NCBI GenBank assembly: GCA_020086605.1
Contig: JACBWW010000040.1
Span: 5,467,737 to 5,531,736 of the forward strand
Length of the DNA: 64,000 nt
DNA from: Lanius collurio
Lineage: Eukaryota > Chordata > Aves > Passeriformes > Laniidae
Reading direction: 5' to 3'
Numbering within the stretch: the first letter of the stretch is position 1; the number at the start of each line of letters is the position of its first letter. Under the pieces are notes generated by a model that was not told the origin of the DNA, made no database searches, and saw only the letters and a program-made list of their open reading frames with translations. Positions 1 through 12,185 of this stretch are shown piece by piece. The translations under genes were made by a program, and so were the position numbers.

Positions 1-3000
1 GGCTTAGGGTTGAGATTCAGTGTCCACAACTGGAGTTGGAGGAATTAAGCAGGAGTGATTTTTAATGAGGAATTGCAATTGGTTCCTTGCTCCCTGGCAA
101 TCTGAAAAAGACACAAAATCAATCAAAACTCAGTGTAAATTATTCATCTGACTTTACTGAGTTTAGCACAAACAACCCAACGTGGCGGCAATAAAAGGCC
201 CTTTGCTCTGAGGGGCAGCAGAGCCCTGAACCCAAAGCACAGCTGAGTTAAAAAGCTCCAGTGTGGGTCTCAGGTCCCCTCCCATTCCAGCCAAACAGAC
301 ACTTGTAACTTCCCAGACTCTGCAGGGAATACAGCGGGGTGTTTAAATGCAGGGAAAAAGTGCAGGAACCATCAGCATTTCCCACCCAGTCTTAAAAAAG
401 GTACCAAGTAGGATTAGGAGAATAATGAATCTCTCAGATGAACAAACGTTCAAATCCTGGAGCACTGTGCTGGTGAGACAGAGGTTTAATGAACTCTTTA
501 GAGGTGGCGTAAATTGGCACCTCTTCAATGGAGCCCACAAAAAACCCCAGCCCTGGCTTTATATAAATATACGGTAATGATCTCCCTCTCTTCTCTTGGG
601 AAGCTTTTATCCTCAAAAGCCACGTTCCATGTGAATTATCTTCATCATTTTTTCCCCATTTTAAGCTACAGGCTCTGGCCTCTCTATTTAACTGTAGCGT
701 TTTCTATCAGAAAATCAGGCAGTGCTTTCTAAGGGCAGCTCATGCATTGAATTCAGCTGTCACAGCTACTTGTGCTGCCTTGGGTAATTGGCTCCTCACA
801 AATCTTTATCTAAAATATAAAGGCAAATAACTATTAAAAACCTTAACCTAAACTGAAGCAGTAAATTAGCCCACAAATTTCTTTTACTGCTGCGTTTTGG
901 TTGGATTTACTCAGCCCATAAATCAGAGCAGAGCAGGAGGTTTGCAGGATGATGGTCACAGGGGGCTGAGCCTGGAGCCATAAATGTTAAAGCTGAGGAG
1001 GCTGAACCAGGAGTGATATGAGCTCTCCTCCACACAGGGTTTGCAGGTTCTGCTGCTTCCTCAGGATCACAGGACTCTGTCTCATGTTTTAAGCACTTGT
1101 AAAATTGTTTCAGGGATAATTTTTTAACTGTAGGATGGGAGGAGGTTGGGGGGGGGGCAGCTTTCTCCAGTGAGCAGTGTTTGGAGCCACCACTCAGACC
1201 ACAGGATGGCAGGATTTGGCTTCCTCTTTAGCCCATTTGGTTTGAACTCATGTGCCCAGAAAAGTTCTGGGAAGCAGGGATGGGAAAGAGCAGGAAGAGC
1301 AAATGAAATGATGGCTGAAAGAATTGTGGGGGAGTTTCAGGCAGGGCAAGGCAGAAAGCCTTGCTGGACTGAGCCTCCTGTCTCCTAAAGAACATTTCCA
1401 GGAATTGTCCAACCCCCAGACTGTTAAGCATTGGGAAAGTAAAGATTTGGGCTGTAACTTTGGTGAGGTCACTTGATGGTTCCAACTCCGAAACTGCTGT
1501 TTGATTTCTCCTCTCAGTGCAGGGGGTCCTTGCCCCTTGAATCTGACTGAACTCTCTGTCTGACAAACCAAGTGGTAAGAGGGGACTGTCTTGTAAAGGT
1601 CACTTGAGCTCCTGGGTGTTCTTTCAACCTGCAAGGCTGAGGAAATCCATAAAATAAATATTTGCTTCTGGTCCTTAGTGCCGCTGGCTAAAAGCGCTGG
1701 TGGGTTTGTGGAGCTGCACAAGGAGTGTCACAGGCTATGGAATTTATTCACCTCAGGGCCAGTTCTCAAGCCTACAGCAGTCCTGTAGGCATGTGGCATG
1801 GCTTTGGCTGAATAAAATGTGCTGAATTCCTCATGTGAGTTCTGGAGAAATGTACAATCCAACACCACCAGGATTTAGGCACCCAGCTGTGAGGGACTGA
1901 AGAAATGGATGTCCCGAAACATTCTGTGGGGCAGAGGCAGGCTGGGCCTTGTCCTGCTCCACACCCCATCCCCAGAGCCTGTATCCCAGCCTGGCAGTGT
2001 CCACCACTCCCTGGCACAACTGAGGCAATGTCCACCCCTGCCCCTGGAGCCTCAGTCCCGCTCCTGAGGAGCAAAATGCCAGGGAGTCCCACATGGAGGA
2101 AGGGGCTGGGAAGACCAAGGGGTACTTTGGGCACCTGTGTTGGCCCTGTCACCTCTTGCAATTCCTATCAGCTGGGCACTGCTGGAACCCAGGGGTTGGT
2201 AGCTATTTGTGTGATTTTCTGTATTTTTCTGTCTTTCTCTCCTTCTTCTAATTCCTTCTTTTTGGAATTTTTGCGTAACTTTAAATGGGATTAGTCTGCT
2301 AAGTTATTGCTTTGGGAAGTGTTTTATGTTGATTGAATGTTACACTAAACCTTTTGCCACAGTTCTCTGGTTTTCTGAAGTTGCCAGTAAAGCCTTCTGA
2401 TCTCTTGAGAATCTTATTATTATTTACCCCGTGTGTTGAACTCAGTACAAGAAGAACTTTTTTCTAAGTCCTTTTAAAAGCCTCATCAGGTGAGTCTTTT
2501 GGGGCCTTACACCAGCTGAGTGATTTGAGAGTTGTTGCAGGTAGGAGGAAGTCCTTGTTGGAATATTCCTGTGGTTTTCAAATACGGTACTGGATCTATG
2601 TTTTCTGTTCTGGAGGTAGGTCAAGGAGTTTGCTTTCTGGCATTTTCCACTCTCCATCTCTGTTACATCTTTGCAGTCAAATTCTTCTTTGAAGTACATG
2701 TCAGTTAAAAATTCAGGGCTTTTGTTCTTATACTACACCAGCACTTGGAGAGCAGTGTTGGGTGTTAAGACTTGAATTTGTATTTCAATAATGGTGCCTG
2801 AAGATCAACTTCGGAAAACTCATGTTCCTCTGGACCTGGAGTGCCTTGTTCTTTACAGCTGCTGTTCTGTAAAATGCTGGGGTTTTGGTGATGTCTAATA
2901 GCAGATTCCTATACAAATTCACCTAATTTAGCCAACAAACATTTTGTAATACCCACAGAGAAGGTGAAATAACTGGATTTTCCCTTTCTATCCTGGGGTT

Positions 3001-3900
3001 GGATTTTTGCCTCCCAGTATTCCAAATATATTTTCCTCAAAGGGAGATGCTAGAGTTCAGTGAAATTATGACACCACCTCTCTAAACCTCCTTGATACCA
3101 GTCTGTGGTGGGTTTGGTTGCTAGCTTGGAATGGTCTCCATGGTTCCCAGTGTTGGCCCCAGTCTCTGAATTCCTCTGTGGTGTCAGTGTTTGTCCATGT
3201 CTCTCCCATGCCATGTAAATTCTGTGTAATGCACAGCATTAGGCTGGGCTGGGGTATGAATTATGTGAGCTAAAGCATGAGAAGGAGCAGCCACTATCTA
3301 ACTTCCTCACGTTCCTCTGTCCTAAAGCAGCAAACCTTTTATACACAAACCTTTCTCTGGATGTCAAGTACTTCTGGCTGAGATTCTGCATTTTCCCTTT
3401 TGTTTGGATTCTGAATCCCTACACACCAGCCCTGGTCAGCCTGACCTCCTAATTCTGCCACCTGCACTCCACAGTACACAGATTGTTCAAATTCTTGAGC
3501 AGAAATTCTTTTCTATAAATCTGATGCCCATCAACACCTGAAATGTGTTGCTCTTCTTTATGAGTTGTAAATACTTTTAAAAGGCATTTTGCCATTTGTG
3601 TTCCCTGGGTACTTGTTCCAGTGCAGATTTGCTGTTTGTGTTCTTCTCCCAGTCACTTCTTTTGCTCCTGCAGCTCAAATAGCAGCAGAGCATCGGGTGC
3701 TGCAGTCTCAGTCTCCAGCCATGGTTCAAATTCCTCTACAAACCTGGCCAAATACTGGATTTTCCAGTGTTCCATTTGTAAGCTGTGAAACGGTACCTGA
3801 CTCTTCTCTCGTGGTGCTTTTTACCTTTTCAAAGCAGTGTATGTAACCTTGGCTAAATTATAAGCTAAAGCTTATTAAAAACACTAATCATGGTCTGAAA
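1..3900. other. Non-coding stretch, no gene recognised
   Basis: No open frame here has a recognisable domain. The + strand is visibly rich in T and G. A run of ten G lies at 1148-1157. A strong donor-like site (CAG then GTGAGT) follows base 2489 and a possible acceptor ends near 2362, but every frame between them contains a stop, so it could at most be a non-coding exon. No CR1, tRNA or snoRNA signature was seen. Intergenic or intronic DNA is the most likely reading. Confidence 0.6.
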
Positions 3901-4033
3901 TTGCTTGTGACCTTCAGATCCAGTGGCGTGGGACAGGGTGAAGCTGCTCATTGCTTTGGTACAATTTCCTGTCAATTTAAACCATGCAATCATTTCTTCG
4001 GGCTAACTGGCTTTTCTTTTCTTTGTTTTTCAG

Positions 4034-4201
4034 GAATGACAGAACTCAGGCAGGTCATGTTGGGGTGTTTGGACCAGCATTGCTGCCTCTGCCCTCACAC
4101 TGCAGCTGCCATGGGGCTGCCCCTCACTGTCCCTCACTGTTCCTGCTCCATCCAGAGCATTCCCAGCTGTGCTGAGCAGGATGTGGTGCTCTCAGGGAGA
4201 G
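4034..4201 (+). other. Weak candidate internal exon, unrecognised product
   Basis: The interval is preceded by a long pyrimidine tract ending in TTTTTCAG at 4033 and followed by GAG then GTGAGT at 4202, both close to vertebrate splice consensus. The 168 bases are open in one frame, entered after the first base of a codon and left after the first base of a codon, so it would be a symmetric 56-codon exon. The translation is rich in cysteine (eight, including LGCLDQHCCLCPH) and matches no family I recognise. It sits in the G+T-rich part of the window, which agrees with rightward transcription. A 10-bp direct duplication (CCCTCACTGT twice, 4121-4140) lies inside it. No partner exon was identified. 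Chance co-occurrence of good splice signals is a serious alternative. Confidence 0.15.
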
Positions 4202-5460
4202 GTGAGTCAGGACCAGCTCCCTGTGCCATGGTTCCCACCTGAAAAGTGAGTAGAAAGTTATTCCTTCCCTCTATTCTTTGTCAGCAGTAAAAATGTTTGA
4301 GGTTGGTTGGGGTTTTCCAGGTTTGATTGTGGGGTTTTTTTGCTTGTGGGAGTTTCCCAAGGAGGCTCATGCCCACACAGGGCTGTAGGAGCAGGAATCC
4401 TCCCTCTGGCTTTGTGCAGCCCTTGCACAATGGGGTGCTGAAAATCCCCCAGTGCTTTATAGACTAACTAAACCTAATTTTATTTAGCTTTTAATTGAGC
4501 CCCTTTGAGGCAGCAGCTGGTGTGTTTGTGGATATTCATTACTTTTTTAGCTCCCTCTCTCCTGGGTTTAGCTGACTCCTTTTTTTGGCACTTGCACGCA
4601 GTTCAGCAAACCCCTGTCACTGCAGAGCACGTTCTGCAGTGGGCCACTTCCAGCTGCCTGGGTAGGGGAGCAGCCTTTGGATGGGCATGGCATGTGGCAC
4701 ATGGGCTTGAGAGCTCTTGAGGGGAGGCTTCAGTGTTTGCACCAATGACAGTCTGTGTAACCTCAGCTCCCTCAAAAGAATTTATTTAATATGTACTCTG
4801 TAAAAGGAGATTTTGAGCAACTTGGAAAGGCTGGTGAGGATGGGGAGATACAGTTATTTTGTTTCTATAGAGTATCAGGAATGTTCTCACATCCTTTTCC
4901 ACATTCTGAGTAGTGGATGCTGATTTGGTCCCACAGCTCCTGGGGGACCTGTTTTTTCTGGGAATGTCCATGTGGACACATCCAGTGTGGAGGAGAAAAC
5001 AGTCTGGCTCCTCAGGTTGAGGGAGAGGCTGGTTCACAAGTAACTATGGCAACCAGGCTGTACTGGGAGCATCAAGGTATTTACATACCAAAACTAAAAA
5101 ACCCCAAAGCACAACAGACATTAACGCTCCAGCCCATTTGGAGATCTTACCCTCAGTTTTGTTCCTCAGGGATGCTGGCAGCAGTGGCAGGTAAGGATAT
5201 TTTTCCCTCCATTGTCTCCTGCATCAGCAGCAAACCATGTTTCTGGTGATAAATATAGTAATGGCTTCCAATTAAAAGGGGATATTAGAGTTTCAAGTTG
5301 GAGATACACTGAAGATGATTTTATGTTCACCTTAAAAAGTTTCCATCTGTCACACACTTCCCAACCCAGTGTGCTCCCATCAATATTTATAATACCCAGC
5401 CCAGTGTTTTCACAGAAGGGCCATTAATACAACATATCAGCGCTGGTGACAAGTTACATT
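4202..5460. other. Non-coding stretch, no gene recognised
   Basis: This stretch follows the weak exon candidate. It contains T-rich runs (4335-4341, 4580-4586) and a possible 21-bp microexon at 5170-5190 (TTGTTCCTCAG before it, CAG then GTAAGG after it) that is too short to assess. Open frames of up to 110 codons on the + strand at 4917-5249 have no recognisable domain. Confidence 0.55.
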
Positions 5461-5476
5461 TTATTGCTGTCAACAA

Positions 5477-5493
5477 ACAAAGATGTTCTTTGT
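5477..5493. promoter_or_regulatory. Inverted SOX/TCF-core pair (putative)
   Basis: ACAAAGA (5477-5483) and TCTTTGT (5487-5493) form a perfect 7-bp inverted repeat around the 3-bp spacer TGT. ACAAAG is the core bound by HMG-box proteins of the SOX and TCF/LEF families, and head-to-head pairs with 3-5 bp spacing are the known arrangement for SOX-E dimers. The surrounding 5430-5520 sequence has mixed composition without repeats. Binding and enhancer activity are inference only, because a 14-bp match can occur by chance. Confidence 0.2.
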
Positions 5494-5519
5494 CTGCAAA
5501 CTCCCTTTATTTCCCTTTT

Positions 5520-8500
5520 TTTAATCAACTGTTAGGTTTGAGTTTTAAAGGAAATGTGTAGATGTGCTTTCCAATGCTTTCTGGAGGGCTACGGGAGACA
5601 TGACAGATGGAGCTTGTAGGAGCTGATGGAAGACACTGATTAATTTTCCTGTGAGATGAAATAACAGTTTCGGTGTAGGTTCTTTGGTATAATGAAATTC
5701 ACTGAATTCCTAAGGAGAACCAGGGAGCTTCAGACAGGGAGTCTCCAAAATAAAGATTTAATTTTGAAAAGACCTCAGAGTATTGATCACGGTGCCAGTC
5801 TGATTTAATTCCATTTGTGCTTTCTACCAGTGTAAAGGGGACGGGGCCAGATCAAAGCCATAATACTTGGGAGTCTCGTGTGACTGCATCATGGAGGTGC
5901 TTCACACTTCCAGGTGTCCCTGTCCTACTCAGAGGGGCGTCCCTGGGGGCTCTGCCACAGCTCCTCACACCTCTCTCCCCCTCTCACCTCTGCAAGTTGA
6001 CACGAGATCTTACAGGAGTCCTCTGAAAAACCAGCTTTTGGATCCATTCTGTGAACCATGTCACTGCTTATTTTTCTTCCCATGCCAATGAGTCTCTTCA
6101 GAGGGTAATCAGTGTGTAAGGAGTTTAATGTAAGTAGCTGCCTTTTTTTTTTTTAACATAATTCTGTTAAAAAAAGCTACTCGTGTCAGTTGGAACTAGT
6201 TGGCTCCAGTGGTCTTAGTTGGATTTAAGCAGCAGTAAGTGAAAAATGGAGTATCTGTACTAACCCTGTCAGCTCTGCAGCTGGTTAATGGAACTGATAA
6301 CTGTGTAACAATCCCCTGCTAATACCTGGTTTTTAAATCACAATCTGATAAAATAGCTCCATACCACAAAACTGTCTGTTGAGTCAACTGTGCTCTATTG
6401 TTCCAGGATTCCCTTTTCCCGTCCTTGTGGAGCTGTCCAGCTGCCAGATCTGTTACAGCAGCCAAATGACCTGCACACACCTGCTGCTGTTCCTTAACAC
6501 TGGCTCTGAGGGAAAGGTGGGACCACCTGGGAATAGTCCTGAGCCTCCACTGAATTTTGGAGCTGATTACAGAGACTCCCATTGCTCTGAAGGAGTGTGT
6601 CATCCTTGGTGTTCTGCCAGGTTCTGTTTAATTGTTCTCTATTAAGAGCAGCCCCAGGCACAAGGTAATCCATACAGAGGCCACGATCCCTCCTGACCGA
6701 GCTGCATCCCATGGCTTGGGAGGAAGCTGCTGCAAGGCTCAGTCAGGTAAGATTCTCACAGCTGCAGTTAAACCAAATGCAAGGTGGTCTCCTCAGGAGA
6801 ATTAAGGAGCTCATGTTTTAGCTTTCTATTCATGCATTTTCTCTCTCATTCTGCCCTGTGGTGCATCTCTCATATCATTTGGAAAAGCAAGGGAGAAATG
6901 GAAACACACCCAGAGATCAACAACACTGTTCTTTCTGACAGTGCCAGTGATGGGAAAATGATCACCCTCAACTGTGCTCAGTCATTTGGCTCTCATTTGA
7001 AGGTCATGGCTTTGAGTATCTCTTCAAACAATGCACAGAGCAATGACCAAAGTAAGGGAAAAATTCAAGACTAGGATCACAATATGGAACTCTTAAAAAT
7101 ACCCTCAAAACCCTAGGAGTCCACAGCTGTCCCTATACAAACTGTGGCTGTAATTTGTGTAGCCTGAAGATCTGTCTGGTCCCTGAGCTGTTGTTCCAGC
7201 TCATGCAGACTGGAGCCTCTCTGTGGTTCCTCCAGCTCCAGCTGACTTTAACTGGGGAGCTGAAGACCTCTTGAAATGCACTGGGGATCCCAGCTTTACT
7301 GAGGTCAGTATTAACTCCCACTGCATTTGAAGGCATTGGGATTGTGTGGCCAGTGCCTGGTATGGTGACACACAGAAATCAAAAAAACAACACAGAGAAA
7401 TCAATTTTTTTTTCCTGTCTACTTTCAGCTTTACAGCACCTGGTCAGTCGGGGAATGTTGTATTTGTGCTCTTCAGCTGGATGTGTTCCATTGGGTATTT
7501 TGGTTATCAGTGTGGAAAAAACAGCAGTTTGAAGTAATCTACTGACAAAATAATTTTGAGGGGATTTTTAATGTCTTGCTTTAAGAAGGAGAGTGGCTCA
7601 AGCTTGGCTTCAGGTAGCAAATCCAATTTCCCATCCTGAATGGGAATGCCAATGTGGTGATTAGACCATGAAGGACAATACTAATTTTAAGGTATATGTG
7701 GGTGGGGAAAAAAAAGGAGATTGAAATAATCAACATGTGAAATTGTAAGTGAATTCAGTTTCCTTGGCAACTTCTACTGTGCAGTCTGAGTATCCCTGAG
7801 AATTTCACTTGGAAGCAAGTGGGCAACAGGTACTTACTGGAGATGGGAATGCTTTTGAGGGAGAGCAGTGGGAAACTCTGGTTCAAACCTGTTTTATGTG
7901 TGGGTTTTTTCTTCCCATTGAACGCTGTGTCATTGTTTTCACTTCCCATTGAACTGTGGGTGGCTCTTGTCCCTGGCAGAGGTGGAAATTGCACCAGGAA
8001 GAGCAGTGGATACATTTGTTGAAGTCTCTCTTTTTTTCATTGGGAAATTAATGGTCATTAAATTATGTTACTTAAATAGTTGCTGGAGAAGAGACTTTGG
8101 TTAAAGACAGACCAAAACCAGTTGAAAAAGCAGTAGAACACCAAAGCAGGATTTGCTTTGGTGTTTCAGATACAGCAATCCCTAGGAACCAGGCTCTGGG
8201 CTGATGTCTTCATCAGTCCCTCTCCTTCCAAGCATTAAATCACCACAACTGAAGCATTAAAGAGCTCACAAGGCTTTAAAAAAAGGGAGGGTGTTGGGGT
8301 GTTTAGTTTTTTCCATCTATCATTTCAATCTTTGCATGATATCTAAAAAGATTTTAATAAAAATGGAATTGCTCTGCAATCCCCTTGGTGGGCCTTTCAG
8401 GGAGAAAGTGAAATTGCAAGACCCTAAAAATCCTAAGGAATGACAGTGAAGTTGGGTTACAGACTTAATTGGAAAACCATCTACTGAAAAAAAAAAAACC

Positions 8501-9985
8501 CTCAAACATAGCTAAACAATATTGTAGGTCAAAGGGAGTTCCTGAGGAGAGAGGTAATGGAATCAGAAAAGGAACAAGGGATGTTTAACACAAAAGAGGA
8601 AAAATGGAACAGGTTTGCTTTATAGATCTTCATAACAATACAAATTTTTTATATATATTTATATGTGTGTATATGTATATGTACTACTATCCCTCGTAAA
8701 GCTTTTTAGATTTCTTGTACAAAATATCATTATTGGGATAAAAAGTTTAGAGACATTCTTTAATACTCTCACTACCCTTGCCTTTCCTGTCTGTGGTACC
8801 TGCAGTGGAAGTGGAGCTAATTCTGTTTTGTGTTTTTTGAACTGACCACAGGAAACTGCCACAGTGCTGTTGCTGGAGGGGTTTTTTTGGGTAAGTATCC
8901 CAGTGTAGTTCCCAGGGGAAAATGGCCTCTGGTACCCATTGCCAGCTGAGTCCAGAAGGGCAAACTTGGCCCAAAGAAATCACTTTTCTGTGGTGACAGC
9001 AGCAAAGTCTCTACAGGAGCTGGGTTTGCTGAAAAGGATAATGTTTTGTTATTCTAGAGAACTGTGATCAGGATTTATGACTCCAGTCTCTCCTTGATTA
9101 TAAGCAACAACTGATGTTAAATGAAGGAGTTTGTGAGGTATTTCTTTAGTTTCTCCAAGGTACTGGTACCAGATCTAATGCCAGCTGCTCATTTTAATGT
9201 TACTATTTCCTGGTGTGTTAGCTTAATCCCCTAAAATAGCCACTTTTTTTACTGTAATTTATATGTGACCTTTGTGAGCAGAGTATCTGAAAACACAGGG
9301 AAGTTAATGAATTCTGTCTTTTCTTACCAGTGTGAGGCACTGAAATAATAATCTCTTGTTAGAGAAGGGAAAAGAGGGCACATGTCCAATATTTTAGCCT
9401 GGGGCTGAGCTGTGAACTAGACCCAGCTCTCCAGAGCTAGGCTCAGAGCTGAAGCAAATAGGTCACTCTTGCTCTCTCTAGACCATCCATGGGATGAATT
9501 GCAATGTACATTTAAAAAGCACTGCAAGTTTTTGAATCCAGGCTCCCAAATTTCCTCTGCAGATTTTGCCTTCCAGCTCTCAGGGTGGCTGTGTCGTGTT
9601 GTAACGAGTGCCAAGGTTCTGTGTTTGCTGCAGGGAAAGCAGTGCTGGGAGCACAGACAGCAAAGGCTTTTCCTGGATTCTTCTCTCCTGAAACCATTTT
9701 GTGCAGCTCTGGTCCAGAGGAAACTCCTCCCATGACAGTCAGTGCTGAAACACTTTGCACAACCCTCCCAGTACCTCAGGGGCTTTGTTAAGTTGTGAGA
9801 ACGTTTGCATATTAAGTTCAAATGATTTTGCTGCTGCCTCCCGTAGCACAATCCCATCCCAGGTCCTCACAGAGCATCACATCAGGCATGAGCATCACCC
9901 ATGCCTGCTGACATCACAGTGGAGTGGACCAGGACCTACAAGGCACAGTGGGACACAGTGGGTGATTCTCTTCCCTTCTGTTAGT
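5520..9985. other. Non-coding stretch, no gene recognised
   Basis: The + strand stays rich in T and G, for example at 8281-8340, where I count 25 T and 15 G against 13 A and 7 C. It holds a T run at 6143-6154, an imperfect TA/TG tract near 8648-8682, and good donor-like sites at 6749 (CAG then GTAAGA) and 8891 (GG then GTAAGT) whose upstream sequence has stops in all frames tested. An open frame at 6379-6645 contains a GPPG-like tetrapeptide but no Gly-X-Y repeat. No repeat family was recognised. Confidence 0.55.
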
Positions 9986-9997
9986 TTGCTGTTTCAG

Positions 9998-10480
9998 TTC
10001 TCCTGCTGCTGCTGTCCTTCCATCCTTCTTTCTTTACTTCTCCCATCTATCCATCAGCAGTTTTTTATCCTTTCTTCCCCTCCATCTTTGTCCTTCTTTC
10101 TGCCACTGCTTCCATTTGTCCTCCCTCCTTCTGTTCTTCCATCTCTCTTTCCACCTATTTTGCCTCCCCTTTCTCTACACGTTCTTCCTTCTACCCTTCC
10201 ATCCTATTTTCCATCCTTCTGTTGTTCTTCATTCTGTGCTCCACTCCTTCCTCCTTTTGCCCATGCTTCCATGCCTCGTTCTACCAGTCTTATTTCCGTC
10301 CATCTGTCCTTCCCTCTGTTTGCCCTTTAGTATCCCCTTTCTGTCCTTCTTTCCACCCATTCTTTTCCTCCTGTTAATTCTTTCTTCTGTTTGTCCTTCC
10401 TTCCAGCTGACTCTCCTGCCTTCTTTCCTTTCATCCATCCATTCTGAATTCTGTCCTCCCTCATTTCCATCCATTCTTAC
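9998..10480 (+). repeat. Polypyrimidine tract, degenerate TTCC/TTCT/CTTT repeats
   Basis: Almost 480 bases of the + strand are C and T with scattered A and G, built from diverged tetranucleotide units such as TTCC, TTCT, CATC and CTTT. Its translation gives 191- and 134-codon open frames made mainly of Ser, Leu, Phe and Pro, which are composition artefacts and not genes. Long polypurine/polypyrimidine tracts are known to be able to form triplex structures and to slow polymerases. It lies where the composition of the + strand appears to change from G+T-rich to A+C-rich. Confidence 0.85.
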
Positions 10481-12100
10481 CTTTATATACCCATTATATA
10501 TCAAATCCATATATTTATAGTGGAGAAAACTGACCCTTTCCTGGCCAGCAGCAGCTCCCCATTCGTGCTCCATTTGGGGGCTTCTGTGTGTCCATCTGTA
10601 CTTCCCTCTTTCTGTCCCTTGGATGTGTGCTGTCAGCCCCATGGTGGCACCTGGGGGCAGCTAAGGGGCCTTTTCCTGCTGCTGCAGGAGCAGCTCCATC
10701 CCCAGCACACAGAGCACGCATGGAGCAAGGAGGGTTTGATTTTCATGCAGGCACAAGTTTTGGTCCCAGTGAGTGCCCTGTGTCACTCACCACCAGCACC
10801 CCACTGTCCCTCTCCACAGTCCTCTTCTTGCAGCATCTCTAATGCAGCTCAGCTGAGGAGAGAGCAGCGTCAATAGTGTGGATTCAGCCAATGTGTGCTG
10901 CTGGCAAGAGCCCCAGCAAGTATTGCTCCCATCCATCTCCCATTACTGTGCTGACACCTTCAAATGGCAGCAGGCTTTACAGGCTGTGTTGGGAATTATC
11001 CCTGCACCTGCCCACTGCACTCACTGTGCATGTGTTCATCCTTTCCTGCTCCCGTCTTTGTACCACACTGACTTGCCAACAAGGGGGGAAAAAAGGCATT
11101 TATCAACACACCACCATTTTGTGCAGTAGTCCAGTAATTCTGAATGGATGCTGTTTGGATCAGATACCCAGTGTTGTTCATGAAAGAAAAAGAAAGAGAA
11201 GAGCCATGGGGTGATGATCAGCAATTGTTTACTGCAACACACACACAAACACTCCCAGCCATCAATTGTAAATGACGCTGATGGGAGGAAAAGGTTTTCC
11301 TCTCTCAGAAACAATTCTGAATACCTGTTCTGAATTACAGGACCTACCTATTGATCTGCCTGTCATCCTGCTTCATTTGGAGTGATAGAGCTGTTGAAAA
11401 TAAGCTTTTGTTTAATTGAGATAATATTGTATTTTTCCTTCAGTAGAGAACTGAGGTATGAGGGATGTTCCTCCTGCAGTAAAATGACACTGGCAGGTGA
11501 AGTCCTGACAGCAAAGCCCAAATTCAGCACTTGCTTAATTCTGCTGACTAAACAAGGCCCTGTGCTGTGTGAGCACTGCTGGTGTCCCACAGTGAGACCC
11601 AGCACACTGAGAGCAGTTTTTGTGCCCAAAAACTGGCACTGGCTCGGAGGGGATGTGGAACCTCCCTCGTGGCTGGAGCAGTGTGAGCTACCCTGGTTCT
11701 GGACTGCTCTCAAAATGAAGGAGTTTTGCCCTTCTGCTCGTCCTGAGCAAGGACTTGAAGCATTGCTGCACATTCCTGCCCTCGCCTCAGGCCGCAGCTG
11801 TGCAGTGCCCTGTCCATGTGTTCTCCTCCTGGCCAGGGACAGCCAGCTGCGAGGGACCAGCTGCTGCGGCCACTCTGGCCACAGGCACAGGCCTGGGGTG
11901 GCTGTGCCAGATGGTGCCCAAGCTCCCCAGGGCCCCAGAGAGTGTTTGGGGTGACAGTGTCCTCAGGCATTCTGCTGTTCTCCTTGCCCTGCCAGCGGCT
12001 GAATTCAGCCCTTCAAGGGAGTGACACAAAACCAACCTGCACCAGCAAAAGGGGGGGAGCTCCCATCCATGACCCAGGGCACTGCACACAAGACCATTTA
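10481..12100. other. Non-coding stretch with a long but unrecognised open frame
   Basis: A 190-codon open frame runs from 11382 to 11954 on the + strand, and overlapping frames of 86-162 codons occur on the other strand. None shows a domain, a repeat or a convincing signal peptide, and GC is raised at 11750-11960, which lowers the stop-codon rate. Sequence around 11212-11280 has C-box- and D-box-like words but no terminal stem. Reading: non-coding. Confidence 0.5.
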
Positions 12101-12102
12101 GT

Positions 12103-12185
12103 ACTATTAATATATATTTATTATTATTACTGTTATTATTATTACTGTTATTATTACTATCATTATAATTATTACTATTATAATT
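12103..12185. repeat. TTA microsatellite with TTATTAC/TGTTATTATTA interruptions
   Basis: About 83 bases consist of TTA/ATT triplets interrupted by single C or G bases. The overlapping open frames translate it as runs of Tyr and Cys on one strand and Asn on the other, which explains the Asn/Tyr-rich peptides predicted here. It is a simple-sequence repeat likely to vary in length. Confidence 0.9.

Noticed and set aside
6379..6645. Collagen-like GPPG word in an open frame
   Set aside because: A single occurrence without Gly-X-Y periodicity, and the frame ends before any donor site.
8800..8890. Exon-like interval between CCTGCAG and GG-GTAAGT
   Set aside because: All three frames contain stops; the donor lacks a good exon-side match.
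9755..10330. Longest + strand open frame (191 codons)
   Set aside because: It is a translation of the degenerate polypyrimidine tract, almost only Ser, Leu, Phe and Pro, with no domain; stop codons are rare in C/T-rich sequence.
11210..11282. C/D-box snoRNA-like words (GTGATGA and CTGA)
   Set aside because: No terminal stem pairs the flanks, and the words are short enough to occur by chance.
11382..11954. 190-codon + strand open frame
   Set aside because: No domain, no family resemblance and no supporting splice or promoter structure; several long frames overlap on the opposite strand because of raised local GC.
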